DNA of 54,452 nt from Anaerotignum sp. (GTDB lineage: Bacteria > Bacillota > Clostridia > Lachnospirales > Anaerotignaceae). Made by a program: the position numbers and the translations under genes. Where the stretch lies: the NCBI RefSeq assembly GCF_030625865.1, contig NZ_DAOUQB010000021.1, positions 1-54,452 of the forward strand, read 5' to 3'. Position 1 is the first letter of the stretch. Every line of letters begins with the position of its first letter. Below the pieces are notes generated by a model. It did no database searches. It saw only the letters and a program-made list of their open reading frames with translations, and was not told the origin of the DNA. Positions 26,873 through 35,731 of this stretch are shown here, piece after piece.

Positions 26873-27580
26873 ATGGGGAAATTAAATTATAATGATGATA
26901 TACCTTATTTGGAAAATCAGTTATTTAGTAGATGGAAAGAGCAACGAAATTATGAATATTTTGTAAAGGATGGAGTTTTTAATCCCCAGATATGGAAAAA
27001 ACAAAAGATTAAGATTACATTTGTATTAAAGGAAGCAAATTGGATGAATGAAAATGTTGATATGAAAGAATGGATTTTATCCGAATCAAGTGCCACATAT
27101 TGGAAAACATGGAACAATGTTTCAAGATGGACGAAGGGAATTTTAGAAGGTGGAGAGTACCCCGTTCATGTTTCTAAAAAAGACAAAACGGATTGGCTTA
27201 GCAGAATTAGCTTTATAAATCTAAAAAAGGTCGGTGGAAATAGTAAGGCCAATAATAAGGAAATACGTCAATATGCAATAAGGGACGCCAAATACCTTTT
27301 AGAGCAACTCACAATATATTGTCCGGATATTATTATTTGCTGTGGTCGTGGGACGGGAAAAAATGCTGACTTATTATATGAGGAAATACTGGATAAAAAT
27401 ACCTTGTCACAATGGCAGATACCAATAAATGGATTTAATTATTTTTATACTCACTTTCCTGGAAAAGAAAATAGAACACCGGTTATTTCGTTTTATCATC
27501 CTCAAAGAATAGCAAGCCATGCAACTTTTGAAAAATGGTATGAAGATATATGTTTTATAGCAGAAAAATTGATGTGTTGA
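26873..27580 (+). CDS. Unknown protein, possibly uracil-DNA-glycosylase fold
   Basis: The 235-residue soluble protein has a hydrophobic strand plus polar loop early on (KITFVLKEANWMNENVD, about 43-59), a central PDIIICCGRGTGKNADLL (about 150-167) and a late VISFYHPQR (about 209-217). This order of strand-loop, (I/V)xCxG and HP motif resembles the uracil-DNA glycosylase superfamily, where the HP motif sits at the DNA contact. Catalytic residues could not be verified. The start ATG is preceded by GGAAGG. The surrounding region is decayed, so it may be a transferred stand-alone gene. Confidence 0.5.
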   Translation: MGKLNYNDDIPYLENQLFSRWKEQRNYEYFVKDGVFNPQIWKKQKIKITFVLKEANWMNENVDMKEWILSESSATYWKTWNNVSRWTKGILEGGEYPVHVSKKDKTDWLSRISFINLKKVGGNSKANNKEIRQYAIRDAKYLLEQLTIYCPDIIICCGRGTGKNADLLYEEILDKNTLSQWQIPINGFNYFYTHFPGKENRTPVISFYHPQRIASHATFEKWYEDICFIAEKLMC

Positions 27581-27701
27581 TGGCTTATGACTTAGAAGTC
27601 AATTTTTATTATACAAAGATGCGTAGTGGGCGATCCCTTTGTTTGTCGAGGGTTTTTAGTGAATGTATAATAAAGGAAATCATTTCGGGGAGTGTTTTGC
27701 A

Positions 27702-28064
27702 ATGAGGAAACAAGAATTATTTAAAGTGGAACAGTATGCGGATATGGCACTTTATTATCTTGGATTACGACACATGTCTTTTGACATGTTACTAAATAAA
27801 TGCAATCCATATGAAATTGTTCAGCAGTCAATTAAAAATTACTCCATTAATTTTATTGAAAAAAGATTTCTTTGAATTTGAAGCGTTTGATGGTATTGTT
27901 GTAAGTGATGAAAATGGCTGGGGTTTTTGATTGAACAAATTCTATCAAACTGTATAAAATATACAGCGAAAGGCACTATATCAATTGACTACATTGATTC
28001 AAATCATAATACGTATAGCAATGATAAACTGAATCATGCATTTGTGGTGACTTTTTTTAGATTC
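27702..28064 (+). pseudogene. BceS-like histidine kinase remnant
   Basis: The first frame, MRKQELFKVEQYADMALYYLG to EKRFL, and shifted frames FFEFEAFDGIVVSDENGWG and LIEQILSNCIKYTAKGTISI line up with the dimerisation-to-ATPase stretch of BceS/GraS-type sensor kinases, including the N-box (EQxLSNxxKYTxKG). The N-terminal membrane sensor and the G-boxes are absent. At least two frameshifts and truncation at both ends show a dead gene. Confidence 0.65.
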
Positions 28065-28195
28065 TGTATTTCGGATTCTGGAAGATAGGTTATAATTAAT
28101 TGGGTAAAATCAATTTTATAAAAATAGACATGGTCTATAGTCGTTTAATAAAATAAAGCCATCACAGCCAAATCTCACAAAAGAGGCTATAGAAC

Positions 28196-28410
28196 ATGTC
28201 TGAAAAACATTATACAATTAAATCAGGAACTTATCCATAAATTAGGAATTCATCCATAACGAATTGAAAGATTTAGTGCGTAACTGCTTTGAGGAAACGC
28301 TTAACACTATGCTTGACCATGAGGCTGATGAACTCGTTAATGTTGAGAAATATGGACGTTCAGGTGAGCATAAAGGATATCGCTCTGGTTATTACAGCCA
28401 TAATGCGCCC
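28196..28410 (+). pseudogene. IS256-family transposase N-terminal remnant
   Basis: A short start MSEKHYTIKSGTYP-stop is followed, from 28255, by HNELKDLVRNCFEETLNTML and HEADELVNVEKYGRSGEHKGYRSGYYSHN. This matches the N-terminal part of IS256 (mutator-type) transposases, where EADEL, KGYRxGYY are conserved. The DDE catalytic part is missing, and the sequence changes abruptly at about 28405. Confidence 0.75.
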
Positions 28411-28636
28411 CCACCTTTTTGTATATTGTGACATGTTGTACCCTCATTGAATAGGTGGGAGTGGTTCAAAAAGTGTTATGTATTGTGGGGAAATAAAATC
28501 TGTTAGTTGGCCATCCATTTTTTGATAAAATGTTGTATTACTTCAGTGTCTAAGTTGCAATGGGAAGCGGGGGAAACGGCACCATTACTAACAATAGCCT
28601 TATTTTACAATTCTTTCTGCCTGATTTTTTGCTAAA
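28411..28636. other. Spacer downstream of the RND pump
   Basis: No gene. I found no clear T-tailed hairpin for the pump transcript, which would be read on the - strand here. Confidence 0.3.
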
Positions 28637-31600
28637 TCAGCAACATTCCTTTTCTACTTCAAAAGGACTTGCTTTTTCTTTTAATTTAAGTTTCTTCCTA
28701 AAACCAACTGAAATTCTATCGAAGAAAATGTATAGAAGTGGCACAACTACCAAAGTTAGGAAGGTAGATGTCGTCAAGCCACCTGCAATAACCAGACCCA
28801 TTCCACGAAGAGTTTCACTGTTGGCACCGGTTGAGAAAATGATAGGGAACTGCCCTAGAATTGTCGTCAGTGCTGTCATAAGGATAGGGCGGATTCTGGT
28901 TGGGCAGGCTTTCAATACGGCTTCCGTCAGTTCCATCCCGTCACGGTTTCGTAAAATTGTGATATAGTCGATTAAAACGATACCATTGTTTACAACGATG
29001 CCTACAAGTACGAGACAGGCAATCAGTGCCATCATACTAATGGGTTCACCGGTAATGAAAAGAAGGAAAATTGCTCCGGTGAATGCCATGGGAACTGTAA
29101 ACATGATAATAAACGGATTGATTAAAGATTCAAACTGAGCCGCCATGACCATATAAACAAGCGCAATGGCAAGAATGATAACCAACCCTATGGAAGAAAA
29201 GACCTGATTCATCATTTCATTCGTACCGCCCAGCTTAATCGTATATCCATCTGGCATGCTAAGCTGAGAAATTAGCTGTTGGACATCATCGTTGACACTT
29301 CCTGTATCTCTGCCAAATATGTCACAAGAAACTGTTACATATCTGCGCTGATCCGTTCTGCTGATGGAGGAGGGTACGTCTTCCATGGTAATATCTGCCA
29401 ATGCTGACAAAGGCAATGTTGTTCTTGAGCCTGTAATAATTGACATATCTTGAATATTTGACAGGCTGGATGTATTTTCTTCCGGGAAGGTAATACGGAT
29501 ATCCATTTCTGTCCCATCTACTTTCAATGTGGTTGCCGTATATCCTGAAATCGTATTACTTACTTGACTTGCAATATCGGAACCTGTTAATCCATATTGT
29601 CTTGCTCTGTCTTTATCAATTTTTAACCCTACCTGGGTATCCTGTTGCTCTAGAGAGCTTGAAACCTGTCTTACACCTTCTATTTGTACCAGCTGAGTTG
29701 CAACTTGCTCGCTGATTTCAGACAGTTTATCTGTATTATCACCATAAATTTCTACAGAAACGCCGCCGCCCATCATGGAAGCCATATGACTACTTGCAGA
29801 AACAGTAATCTGAGCCCCTGCAATATTCTTTGTCATATTTCTTACTTCTTCTACGATTTCTTCAGTACTTTTTGTTCTATCATTTTTATCTACCAAGGTA
29901 CAACTAATACTGCTTTCGTCACTACTGCCTCGCATAGAAGATCCACCTGAAATGGAAACATTTATGGATGACATTTCTGGTATTTGCTCTAACAATTCCT
30001 CCACTTGTAGAGAAAGTTCGTTAACAGCCTCTAATTTGCTTCCCTTGGGTGCTTCAACCGTAACGCTGAAAGTACCTTCATCAGAGGAGGGCATTAGTTC
30101 CATTCCTACACAAGGTATCATTCCCAGGGAAATCACAAAGACTAAAAGAACACAAAATAATGTTCGTTTTTTGTGCCAAACAGCCCACTTTAAAAATTTT
30201 GCATAAACATTATCCAGCTTTTTCACACCTTTATCAAAGGCATTTAGCAGTGTATTGATAAAATTTAGCTGCTTTGGCGCTTTATTTCGATGAATATTAT
30301 TTACATAGTTTCCTGCCAACATAGGAACTACAGTCATAGAAGTTACTAGGGACATTGTCAGAGAAAATACGATTGCCAACGCTAAATCTTTCATCATTTG
30401 AATCAACATTCCCGAAACAAAAATAAAGGGAATAAAGACTACGACTGTTGTCAATGTAGACGCAATAATGGAGGAACGAATTTCTCGTCCAGCTCTATAG
30501 GTACCTTTGATTTTTCCGTATCCTAAGGTTGATCTATAGCGATAGATATTTTCCAACATAACGACAGAATTATCTACCAGCATACCAACACCTACGGAAA
30601 GACCGCCCAGAGAAATCAGATTCAACGAAGTACCTGAAAAATACAGCAATACAAAGGTACCAATAATAGATATGGGCATAGAAACGGCAATAATGCCTGT
30701 TAACTCAATGTTTTTCAGAAAAACAAAGAGTACCACGATTGATAAAAATGCACCAACAAAAATATTTTTTACTACATTCATGATTGAGTTTTCAATGACA
30801 CTACCGGACTCATCTACAATGCTGATTATAATATTAGGGTATTCTTTAGAAAGAGTTTCCACTTCTTTTTTAATGTTGTTAACAGTAGTAACTGTATTGC
30901 CATCGCTGCTTTTTGTAACAGAGATGGAAACACATGAATTACCGTTATAACGGCTAATAGAATTTACTTCCTTTTCAATTTCGTTGATATCTGCAATATC
31001 TTCAAGCTTTAATACGGTTCCATTTGCAATTTGAATGGGAGTTTTCCTAATATCGTCAATACTTTCCATCTGCAATTTGCTGCTGATTGTCATCTCTTTC
31101 TGACCATATTCAATAGAACCGGCAGACTGATCACTGTTTTCTTGTGTTAGCACCTGTCCAATGGATGACATAGTTAGCCCCAGCCCCTCCAAGCGCTCTG
31201 GAGAGATTTCAACTGTAATTTCTTTTTCGGTACCACCAACAACATCTACAGAGGCAACACCTGACTGTCTTTCCAGACAAGGCTGAACGGTATCTTCTGC
31301 GAAATCCTTCAATTCATCGGTAGTCATACCATCGGCAGCTACAACGAGGGTTGCAATAGGCATTGCATTCATATCCATTTTCATGATAGTGGGAGAACCA
31401 CAATCATCAGGTAGGGAAGATTCTATTGAGCTCAGCTTTTCTTGCATATCAGTGATGGCCGTGTCCAGATCTGTACCATAATCAAATTCCACAGACACTC
31501 TGGAACTGCCTTCGGAGGAGGTAGATGAAATAGAATCAACATTTTCCACGTTGGCGAGCACACTTTCGATTTTTTTTGTGACTAGGCTTTCCACTTCTTC

Positions 31601-31768
31601 GGGGCCTGCGTCTTTATATGTAGTCATAATCATAACCATAGACATATCTGTTTCTGGTGTAAGCTCCATTTCCATTTTTGTGATGGAAACAAAGCCCAAA
31701 ATTAAGACAATAAACATTACCATCATAATGGCCACAGGCCGTTTGATTGAAATTTTTGTAATATCCAA
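28637..31768 (-). CDS. RND-family efflux permease (AcrB/MdtB-like)
   Basis: The 1043-residue protein has the RND layout: N-terminal helix (MMVMFIVLILGFVSI), a large porter loop, helices around 335-555, a second large loop and a last group of helices (about 860-1020). The proton-relay region is LSVGVGMLVDNSVVMLENIYRYR, where one acidic residue of the usual DD pair is replaced by N. The length is typical of HAE-type pumps (about 1030-1050). In Gram-positive anaerobes such pumps work without an outer membrane, with a lipoprotein adaptor. It starts 15 nt after the adaptor gene and is co-transcribed with it. The likely job is export of drugs, lipids or toxic metabolites. Confidence 0.93.
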   Translation of the reverse strand: MDITKISIKRPVAIMMVMFIVLILGFVSITKMEMELTPETDMSMVMIMTTYKDAGPEEVESLVTKKIESVLANVENVDSISSTSSEGSSRVSVEFDYGTDLDTAITDMQEKLSSIESSLPDDCGSPTIMKMDMNAMPIATLVVAADGMTTDELKDFAEDTVQPCLERQSGVASVDVVGGTEKEITVEISPERLEGLGLTMSSIGQVLTQENSDQSAGSIEYGQKEMTISSKLQMESIDDIRKTPIQIANGTVLKLEDIADINEIEKEVNSISRYNGNSCVSISVTKSSDGNTVTTVNNIKKEVETLSKEYPNIIISIVDESGSVIENSIMNVVKNIFVGAFLSIVVLFVFLKNIELTGIIAVSMPISIIGTFVLLYFSGTSLNLISLGGLSVGVGMLVDNSVVMLENIYRYRSTLGYGKIKGTYRAGREIRSSIIASTLTTVVVFIPFIFVSGMLIQMMKDLALAIVFSLTMSLVTSMTVVPMLAGNYVNNIHRNKAPKQLNFINTLLNAFDKGVKKLDNVYAKFLKWAVWHKKRTLFCVLLVFVISLGMIPCVGMELMPSSDEGTFSVTVEAPKGSKLEAVNELSLQVEELLEQIPEMSSINVSISGGSSMRGSSDESSISCTLVDKNDRTKSTEEIVEEVRNMTKNIAGAQITVSASSHMASMMGGGVSVEIYGDNTDKLSEISEQVATQLVQIEGVRQVSSSLEQQDTQVGLKIDKDRARQYGLTGSDIASQVSNTISGYTATTLKVDGTEMDIRITFPEENTSSLSNIQDMSIITGSRTTLPLSALADITMEDVPSSISRTDQRRYVTVSCDIFGRDTGSVNDDVQQLISQLSMPDGYTIKLGGTNEMMNQVFSSIGLVIILAIALVYMVMAAQFESLINPFIIMFTVPMAFTGAIFLLFITGEPISMMALIACLVLVGIVVNNGIVLIDYITILRNRDGMELTEAVLKACPTRIRPILMTALTTILGQFPIIFSTGANSETLRGMGLVIAGGLTTSTFLTLVVVPLLYIFFDRISVGFRKKLKLKEKASPFEVEKECC

Positions 31769-31783
31769 GCTATATCCACTCCT

Positions 31784-32974
31784 TTACTGGCGAACTTCGG
31801 ATTCAGACTGGTTTTCCTGTTCTTCCGTGACGGTTTCAGCTTCATCGCCAGTGATATTTACTTGGCTGCCCTCTGAGAGAAAATCTTGTCCTTTTGTAAC
31901 TACCGTATCACCAATAGATAGCCCATTTGTGATTTCTATGTAATCATTATTTTTTAAACCTGTTTCTACACCTATTTTATGCGCAATGTTACTTTCATCG
32001 ATTGTAAAAACATACTGCTCTCCGTTCTTTTCCAGCACGGTATTCAAAGGAACAGAGATTACATTATCATTTTTTTCCACAACAAGTTCCACATTGGCAA
32101 ACATACCGGGCTTTAATGTCCCGTCGGGATTGGGTAGCGCAGCTTCAACTAAATACAGACCGGTGGTGCTGTCTGCGGCAGTTGACACGCCTGTGACACT
32201 CGCTGTTATGGGGGTGTCAGATACGGCTGATACTGTTACATAAACAGTGGAACCTTGCCTAATCAGATTGATAACGTCTTCTGACACTTGGAAGGACACC
32301 TTCAGGTTATCCATATTCACCAGTGTCAATGCGGGGCTTTGCGTACTGGCAGTGCTGCCTTGTGCAATATCCAGGCTGCTTACAATACCGCTGATTTCTG
32401 CTTTTACTTTTGTATCGCTTAACTCTTTTTGGGCACTTTCTAAAGATGCAGATGCACTGTATTCTAGATTTTTTTCAGCAGTATCTAACTGGAGTTTTGC
32501 CTGATCAACATTTGATTGCGCATCATCCAATTCATTTTGAGAAGCCGCGCCAACGTTATATAGCTTTTGTGTTTGCTCCAATGTTTTTAACAAATCATCG
32601 TATTTTATTTTGTAGGAATCTATACTGGATTGTGCTGTATTGTACGAGCCTTGCGCCTGTTGAACTTGTATTTTTGCATTGGTATTATCGATTTCAAACA
32701 GGATTTGACCTGAGTGCACCTCATCACCTAGGCTTACGTACAAATTCTTCACTGTCCCTGACGTCTGAGGAATTATGGAAATTTCCTGTTCGGCTGATAC
32801 TTTGGATGATATGCTGACATACCGTTCGATGGATTGAGGGGCTATTTCTTCCGTCTCCACAGCAATAGCTACTGTATTTTGGCCTGTTGCACCTACAGGC
32901 TTACTGGATCCACAGCCAGTACACAATAAGCCGGAGCAGATTGCCGCTGTTAAAACGTAGGTTGCTTTTTTCAT
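31784..32974 (-). CDS. Periplasmic-adaptor (HlyD/MdtA-like) lipoprotein
   Basis: The 396-residue protein begins with a lipoprotein signal (MKKATYVLTAAICSGLLCTGC, lipobox LCTGC, lipid-modified Cys). The adaptor layout follows: barrel-sandwich strand (VSAEQEISIIPQTSGTVKNLYVSLGDEVHSGQILFEID), coiled coil (about 100-175), second lipoyl half (KVKAEISGIVSSLDIAQGS) and beta-barrel and membrane-proximal strands. It is the usual partner of RND pumps. GGAGG precedes the ATG, and a good promoter lies upstream. Confidence 0.92.
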   Translation of the reverse strand: MKKATYVLTAAICSGLLCTGCGSSKPVGATGQNTVAIAVETEEIAPQSIERYVSISSKVSAEQEISIIPQTSGTVKNLYVSLGDEVHSGQILFEIDNTNAKIQVQQAQGSYNTAQSSIDSYKIKYDDLLKTLEQTQKLYNVGAASQNELDDAQSNVDQAKLQLDTAEKNLEYSASASLESAQKELSDTKVKAEISGIVSSLDIAQGSTASTQSPALTLVNMDNLKVSFQVSEDVINLIRQGSTVYVTVSAVSDTPITASVTGVSTAADSTTGLYLVEAALPNPDGTLKPGMFANVELVVEKNDNVISVPLNTVLEKNGEQYVFTIDESNIAHKIGVETGLKNNDYIEITNGLSIGDTVVTKGQDFLSEGSQVNITGDEAETVTEEQENQSESEVRQ

Positions 32975-33017
32975 GATTTCCTCCTTTTATTTCCTTGAAT
33001 TTTGAAAGTGCATTAAA

Positions 33018-33045
33018 ATAATATAAGAACTGCGCTTCTGTTCAA
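33018..33045 (-). promoter_or_regulatory. Sigma-A promoter of the RND operon
   Basis: On the - strand, TTGAAC (33045-33040) and TATTAT (33023-33018) are separated by 16 bp, about 45-70 nt before the adaptor start. Confidence 0.6.
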
Positions 33046-33097
33046 GGGCATTTCAATATTAAACTTTAGTGTAAGTCTATACAGATTACTTAAACTG

Positions 33098-33128
33098 AAT
33101 ATCAACCAAATATCAACTTAATATGAAC
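33098..33128. promoter_or_regulatory. Three 11-bp-phased direct repeats, probable regulator operator
   Basis: AATATCAAC (33098), AATATCAAC (33109) and AATATGAAC (33120) repeat with exact 11-bp spacing. OmpR/PhoB regulators bind as tandem dimers to 11-bp direct repeats. The site lies between the divergent pump and two-component genes, so it probably binds the neighbouring response regulator. Confidence 0.7.
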
Positions 33129-33217
33129 TTTCCAATTAAATATTTATTAGAATTTTAATAATTAAATAAATTCTATTAATTTTATTTTTTGTTAATATTA
33201 AATTGATACTATTGTAT

Positions 33218-33223
33218 TATAAT
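33218..33223 (+). promoter_or_regulatory. -10 element (TATAAT) of the two-component operon
   Basis: A perfect TATAAT lies 25 nt before the chosen start. No good -35 box is at the right distance, as expected for an activator-dependent promoter. Transcription from here would begin about 33230, ruling out the ATG at 33222. Confidence 0.5.
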
Positions 33224-33248
33224 GATAAATTATGGAGAAAGAGAGGGA

Positions 33249-33929
33249 ATGAAAATGTTTGATGTTTTGGTAGTGGAAGACGATAAAGAATTGAGACATT
33301 TATTTTGCACAATTTTACGCAAAAATGGATATACGTGCTTAGAAGCAGAAAATGGAAATATTGCTTTAGACATTTTGCAGAATAATTATATTGATTTAAT
33401 TATTTCTGATATTATGATGCCTGTTATGGATGGGTATTCTTTTATACAGGCAATACGCAATGCGAAATTTGATCAGCCCGTTTTGATGATAACAGCAAAG
33501 GACACCTTTTATGATATGGAAAAGGGATTTCATTCTGGAGCGGATGATTATATGGTAAAGCCTATCAATATTAATGAAATGCTGCTGAGGGCGGGCGCTT
33601 TGTTAAAAAGAGCACAGATTAACAATGAAAAAAAGATTTTACTGGGCAACACATTACTGGAATATGATTCTTTTACGATTTCCCATGAAGGGAAAGAAGA
33701 AACGCTTCCCCAGAAGGAATTTCTTCTTCTATTTAAATTGGCTTCGACATTGAACCGCATTTTTACTAGACAACAATTAATGGATGAAATATGGGGACTT
33801 GATACAGAAACAGATCCAAGAACCATTGATGTACATATTGGGAGGCTTCGGGAACGTTTTCGAGAAAATCCGGATTTTGAAATCATAACTGTACGGGGAT
33901 TAGGATATAAGGCGGTGAAAAAAGTATGA
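33249..33929 (+). CDS. OmpR-family response regulator
   Basis: The regulator (226 residues) has a receiver domain with VVEDDKEL and phospho-Asp in IISDIMMPVMDGY, and conserved Thr/Lys (MITAKD, YMVKPI). A winged-helix DNA-binding domain covers about 130-225 (PQKEFLLLFKLAS, TIDVHIGRLRERF, VRGLGYKAVKKV). ATG 33249 or 33255 is preferred over 33222 because the -10 box overlaps the latter. Its stop overlaps the kinase start (ATGA). It probably controls the divergent RND pump through the phased repeats. Confidence 0.93.
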   Translation: MKMFDVLVVEDDKELRHLFCTILRKNGYTCLEAENGNIALDILQNNYIDLIISDIMMPVMDGYSFIQAIRNAKFDQPVLMITAKDTFYDMEKGFHSGADDYMVKPININEMLLRAGALLKRAQINNEKKILLGNTLLEYDSFTISHEGKEETLPQKEFLLLFKLASTLNRIFTRQQLMDEIWGLDTETDPRTIDVHIGRLRERFRENPDFEIITVRGLGYKAVKKV

Positions 33930-35035
33930 AAAGACTGTATGAGTGGAAGTTGAGTGCATTATTTACTATTGCAGTTTTTATAACACAATCCATCAGCTCT
34001 ATAATTTTTCCTACGTTTACTATCATTGCATTAAAAATGGGTTATATTACGAATCCCAAGCCGATTTTTATGCTTTATTTTATTACAATTACCAGTATTG
34101 TTACAGGGATATTTTTTTCTAAAGTTATCGGAAAGAGGATTTTAAAACCAATTACAGATTTAAGCGATGCTTCCTCTTTGGTTGCAAAAGGAGATTTCTA
34201 TATTCAGTTACAGGAAATTGGATGTGGAAAAGAGATTCGCGAAATGATTCACAGTTTCAATATCATGACAAATGAACTGAAAAATATTGAGACATTGCGT
34301 AATGATTTTGTAGCCAATGTTTCCCATGAATTTAAAACACCTCTTTCTGTTATCAATGGTTATGCAACCCTCTTGCAAGATGAAACAATTTCCACAGAAG
34401 AACGTAATAATTATATTGATAAAATCATCTCAAATTCCAAACGACTTTCCAAGCTTACAGAAAATGTACTTTTGCTTTCAAAATTGGAGAACCAAGATAT
34501 CTTATTGGATAAGACATACTTTTCCTTGGATGAGCAGATTCGTAACGATATTCTTTCGTTAGAACAACTATGGGAAGAAAAAAAACTTTCTCTGGACATT
34601 GAGTTGGAAAGTATCCGATTTTACGGGAATAAAAATATGCTTTCTTTAGTATGGTGTAATTTGCTTTCTAACGCCATTAAATTTACTCCTAACGGCGGAA
34701 TTATTACGATAAAGCTCAATAATGAGGGGAGCAATATTTTGGTTTGTGTTGAAGATACTGGTATTGGAATAGCGGAAGAAACACGAAAACATATTTTTGA
34801 AAAGTTCTATTGCGGAGATAAATCTAGACATAGTGGAGGCAATGGTCTGGGGCTAACTTTAACAAAACGCATTGTTTGGTTGTGTGGTGGAACAATAGAA
34901 GTGCAAAGCGAAAAAGACAAAGGTACAAATTTTCTTGTAAGGTTGCCTTATGAAACCAAAACGCTCAGCGGTAATAGTGGAAATATGAAGTTTAGAAAGG
35001 AAAATATAGCCAAAGAAACGGACACATTTTTATAA
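33926..35035 (+). CDS. Sensor histidine kinase partner
   Basis: The 369-residue kinase has two membrane helices (about 10-35 and 45-70), a HAMP-like segment (KRILKPITDLSDASSLVAKGD), HisKA motif FVANVSHEFKTPLSVINGY with the phosphorylated His, and ATPase boxes NLLSNAIKFTPNGG, DTGIGI and GNGLGLTLTKRI. The extracytoplasmic loop is very short, so it may sense through the membrane. It overlaps the regulator gene by 4 nt and completes the two-component system next to the RND pump. Confidence 0.93.
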   Translation: MKRLYEWKLSALFTIAVFITQSISSIIFPTFTIIALKMGYITNPKPIFMLYFITITSIVTGIFFSKVIGKRILKPITDLSDASSLVAKGDFYIQLQEIGCGKEIREMIHSFNIMTNELKNIETLRNDFVANVSHEFKTPLSVINGYATLLQDETISTEERNNYIDKIISNSKRLSKLTENVLLLSKLENQDILLDKTYFSLDEQIRNDILSLEQLWEEKKLSLDIELESIRFYGNKNMLSLVWCNLLSNAIKFTPNGGIITIKLNNEGSNILVCVEDTGIGIAEETRKHIFEKFYCGDKSRHSGGNGLGLTLTKRIVWLCGGTIEVQSEKDKGTNFLVRLPYETKTLSGNSGNMKFRKENIAKETDTFL

Positions 35036-35103
35036 TTATTTTTCATAGACGACAGGAATTTATATAATCAAAGAGAAGGGAAAAAGAAGATGGAGTGTAG
35101 AAA

Positions 35104-35255
35104 ATGAAAAACATATTTATGGAGCTATTTTAATATTTCTTGATTTAAATTTTATTTTTGATAACTCACATATTGACATAATACCAGATTTCCTAGGCTA
35201 TATTGTTATAAATTCATTGATTAAGACAAAAAGTATGCGCATAAGGATTAAATAA
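35104..35255 (+). pseudogene. Small membrane-protein remnant (frameshifted after an A-run)
   Basis: ATG 35104 with GGAG upstream reads only MKNIFMELF and stops. One base earlier in frame the sequence continues HIYGAILIFLDLNFIF, NSHIDIIPDFLGYIVI, a pattern common in small clostridial membrane proteins (IDILPDFIGYIL). One extra A in the A-run after the ATG would restore the frame. The product would also be short (about 50 residues). Confidence 0.5.
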
Positions 35256-35386
35256 AGAATAGAAATTAAATGATTAAAATATGATAAATCTTGCTTGTAA
35301 AAAAAGAATATCTTGTATGATTGGAATAATTTTTGGTAAGAGGTGAGAAAAGATTGTTTATTTTTAACAAAAATAAAGCAAGTAAA
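35256..35386. other. AT-rich spacer before the Tad promoter
   Basis: No gene is recognised between the membrane-protein remnant and the Spo0A box. Confidence 0.3.
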
Positions 35387-35387
35387 T

Positions 35388-35396
35388 TTTGTCGAA
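35388..35396 (+). promoter_or_regulatory. Perfect Spo0A box upstream of the Tad operon
   Basis: TTTGTCGAA is a perfect 0A box, 52 nt before the -35 element of the pilus operon promoter. Its distance from -35 would suit activation or repression by Spo0A or the Spo0A-C-like protein. Confidence 0.5.
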
Positions 35397-35448
35397 TTAT
35401 GTAATACAATAAAGAAAATTGTAAAATAAAAAAGTTTTTTGAAATATG

Positions 35449-35476
35449 TTGACATAAAATTTACTTTATGTATAAT
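35449..35476 (+). promoter_or_regulatory. Consensus sigma-A promoter of the Tad operon
   Basis: TTGACA (35449-35454) and TATAAT (35471-35476) with a 16-bp spacer; the -10 is preceded by TATG (extended). Transcription should begin about 35483, 70 nt before the riboswitch. It is one of the strongest promoters by sequence in the window. Confidence 0.88.
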
Positions 35477-35550
35477 GGAATTAAATAAAGGATTTGCATT
35501 GATAAAAGTACGTTATTTTAAAATTGAATATTTCATGATGTTTTTTTAAA

Positions 35551-35625
35551 GGCATAATTGTTGAAAGACAATGACGCAAAGCTATAGGGGCTAAGGTGAT
35601 GTTATCGCTATGCCAGCCAGTTGCA
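35551..35625 (+). ncRNA. c-di-GMP-I (GEMM) riboswitch aptamer
   Basis: The stretch has the class I pattern: GGCATAATTG, a short hairpin closed by GAAA (ATTGTTGAAAGACAAT), the invariant GACGCAAAGC, a second stem with GGGGCTAAGG, and ATGCCAGCCAGTTGC. These match the conserved core and receptor of clostridial GEMM-I RNAs. It lies in the leader of the Tad pilus operon and before a terminator, so cyclic di-GMP should set read-through into the pilus genes. Whether the ligand turns it on or off cannot be told by eye. Confidence 0.95.
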
Positions 35626-35628
35626 GAA

Positions 35629-35712
35629 ACTTTAAAAATTAAGGTGTTTTTTTGTGTACCGATTTTTAAGTGTGCTCCTATGGTTTATATATTGGAGGAC
35701 ACTTTTTTGTTT
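35629..35712 (+). terminator. Riboswitch expression platform and terminator
   Basis: AAGTGTGCTCC (35668) pairs with GGAGGACACTT (35694-35704) and is followed by TTTTTTG, a rho-independent terminator. The segment ACTTTAAAAATT (35629-35640) can instead pair with GATTTTTAAGT (35661-35671), which would block the terminator's left arm: a plausible antiterminator. Confidence 0.85.
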
Positions 35713-35731
35713 TTGGATAAGGGGAGATAAA

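Noticed and set aside
35198..35455. Long - strand ORF before the Tad promoter
   Set aside because: It is low-complexity (Phe/Ile/Lys-rich), overlaps the 0A box and promoter, and has no ribosome site.
35654..35731. Upstream GTG start for the prepilin peptidase
   Set aside because: The extension lies inside the riboswitch terminator and lacks a ribosome site; ATG 35732 has GGGGAG upstream.
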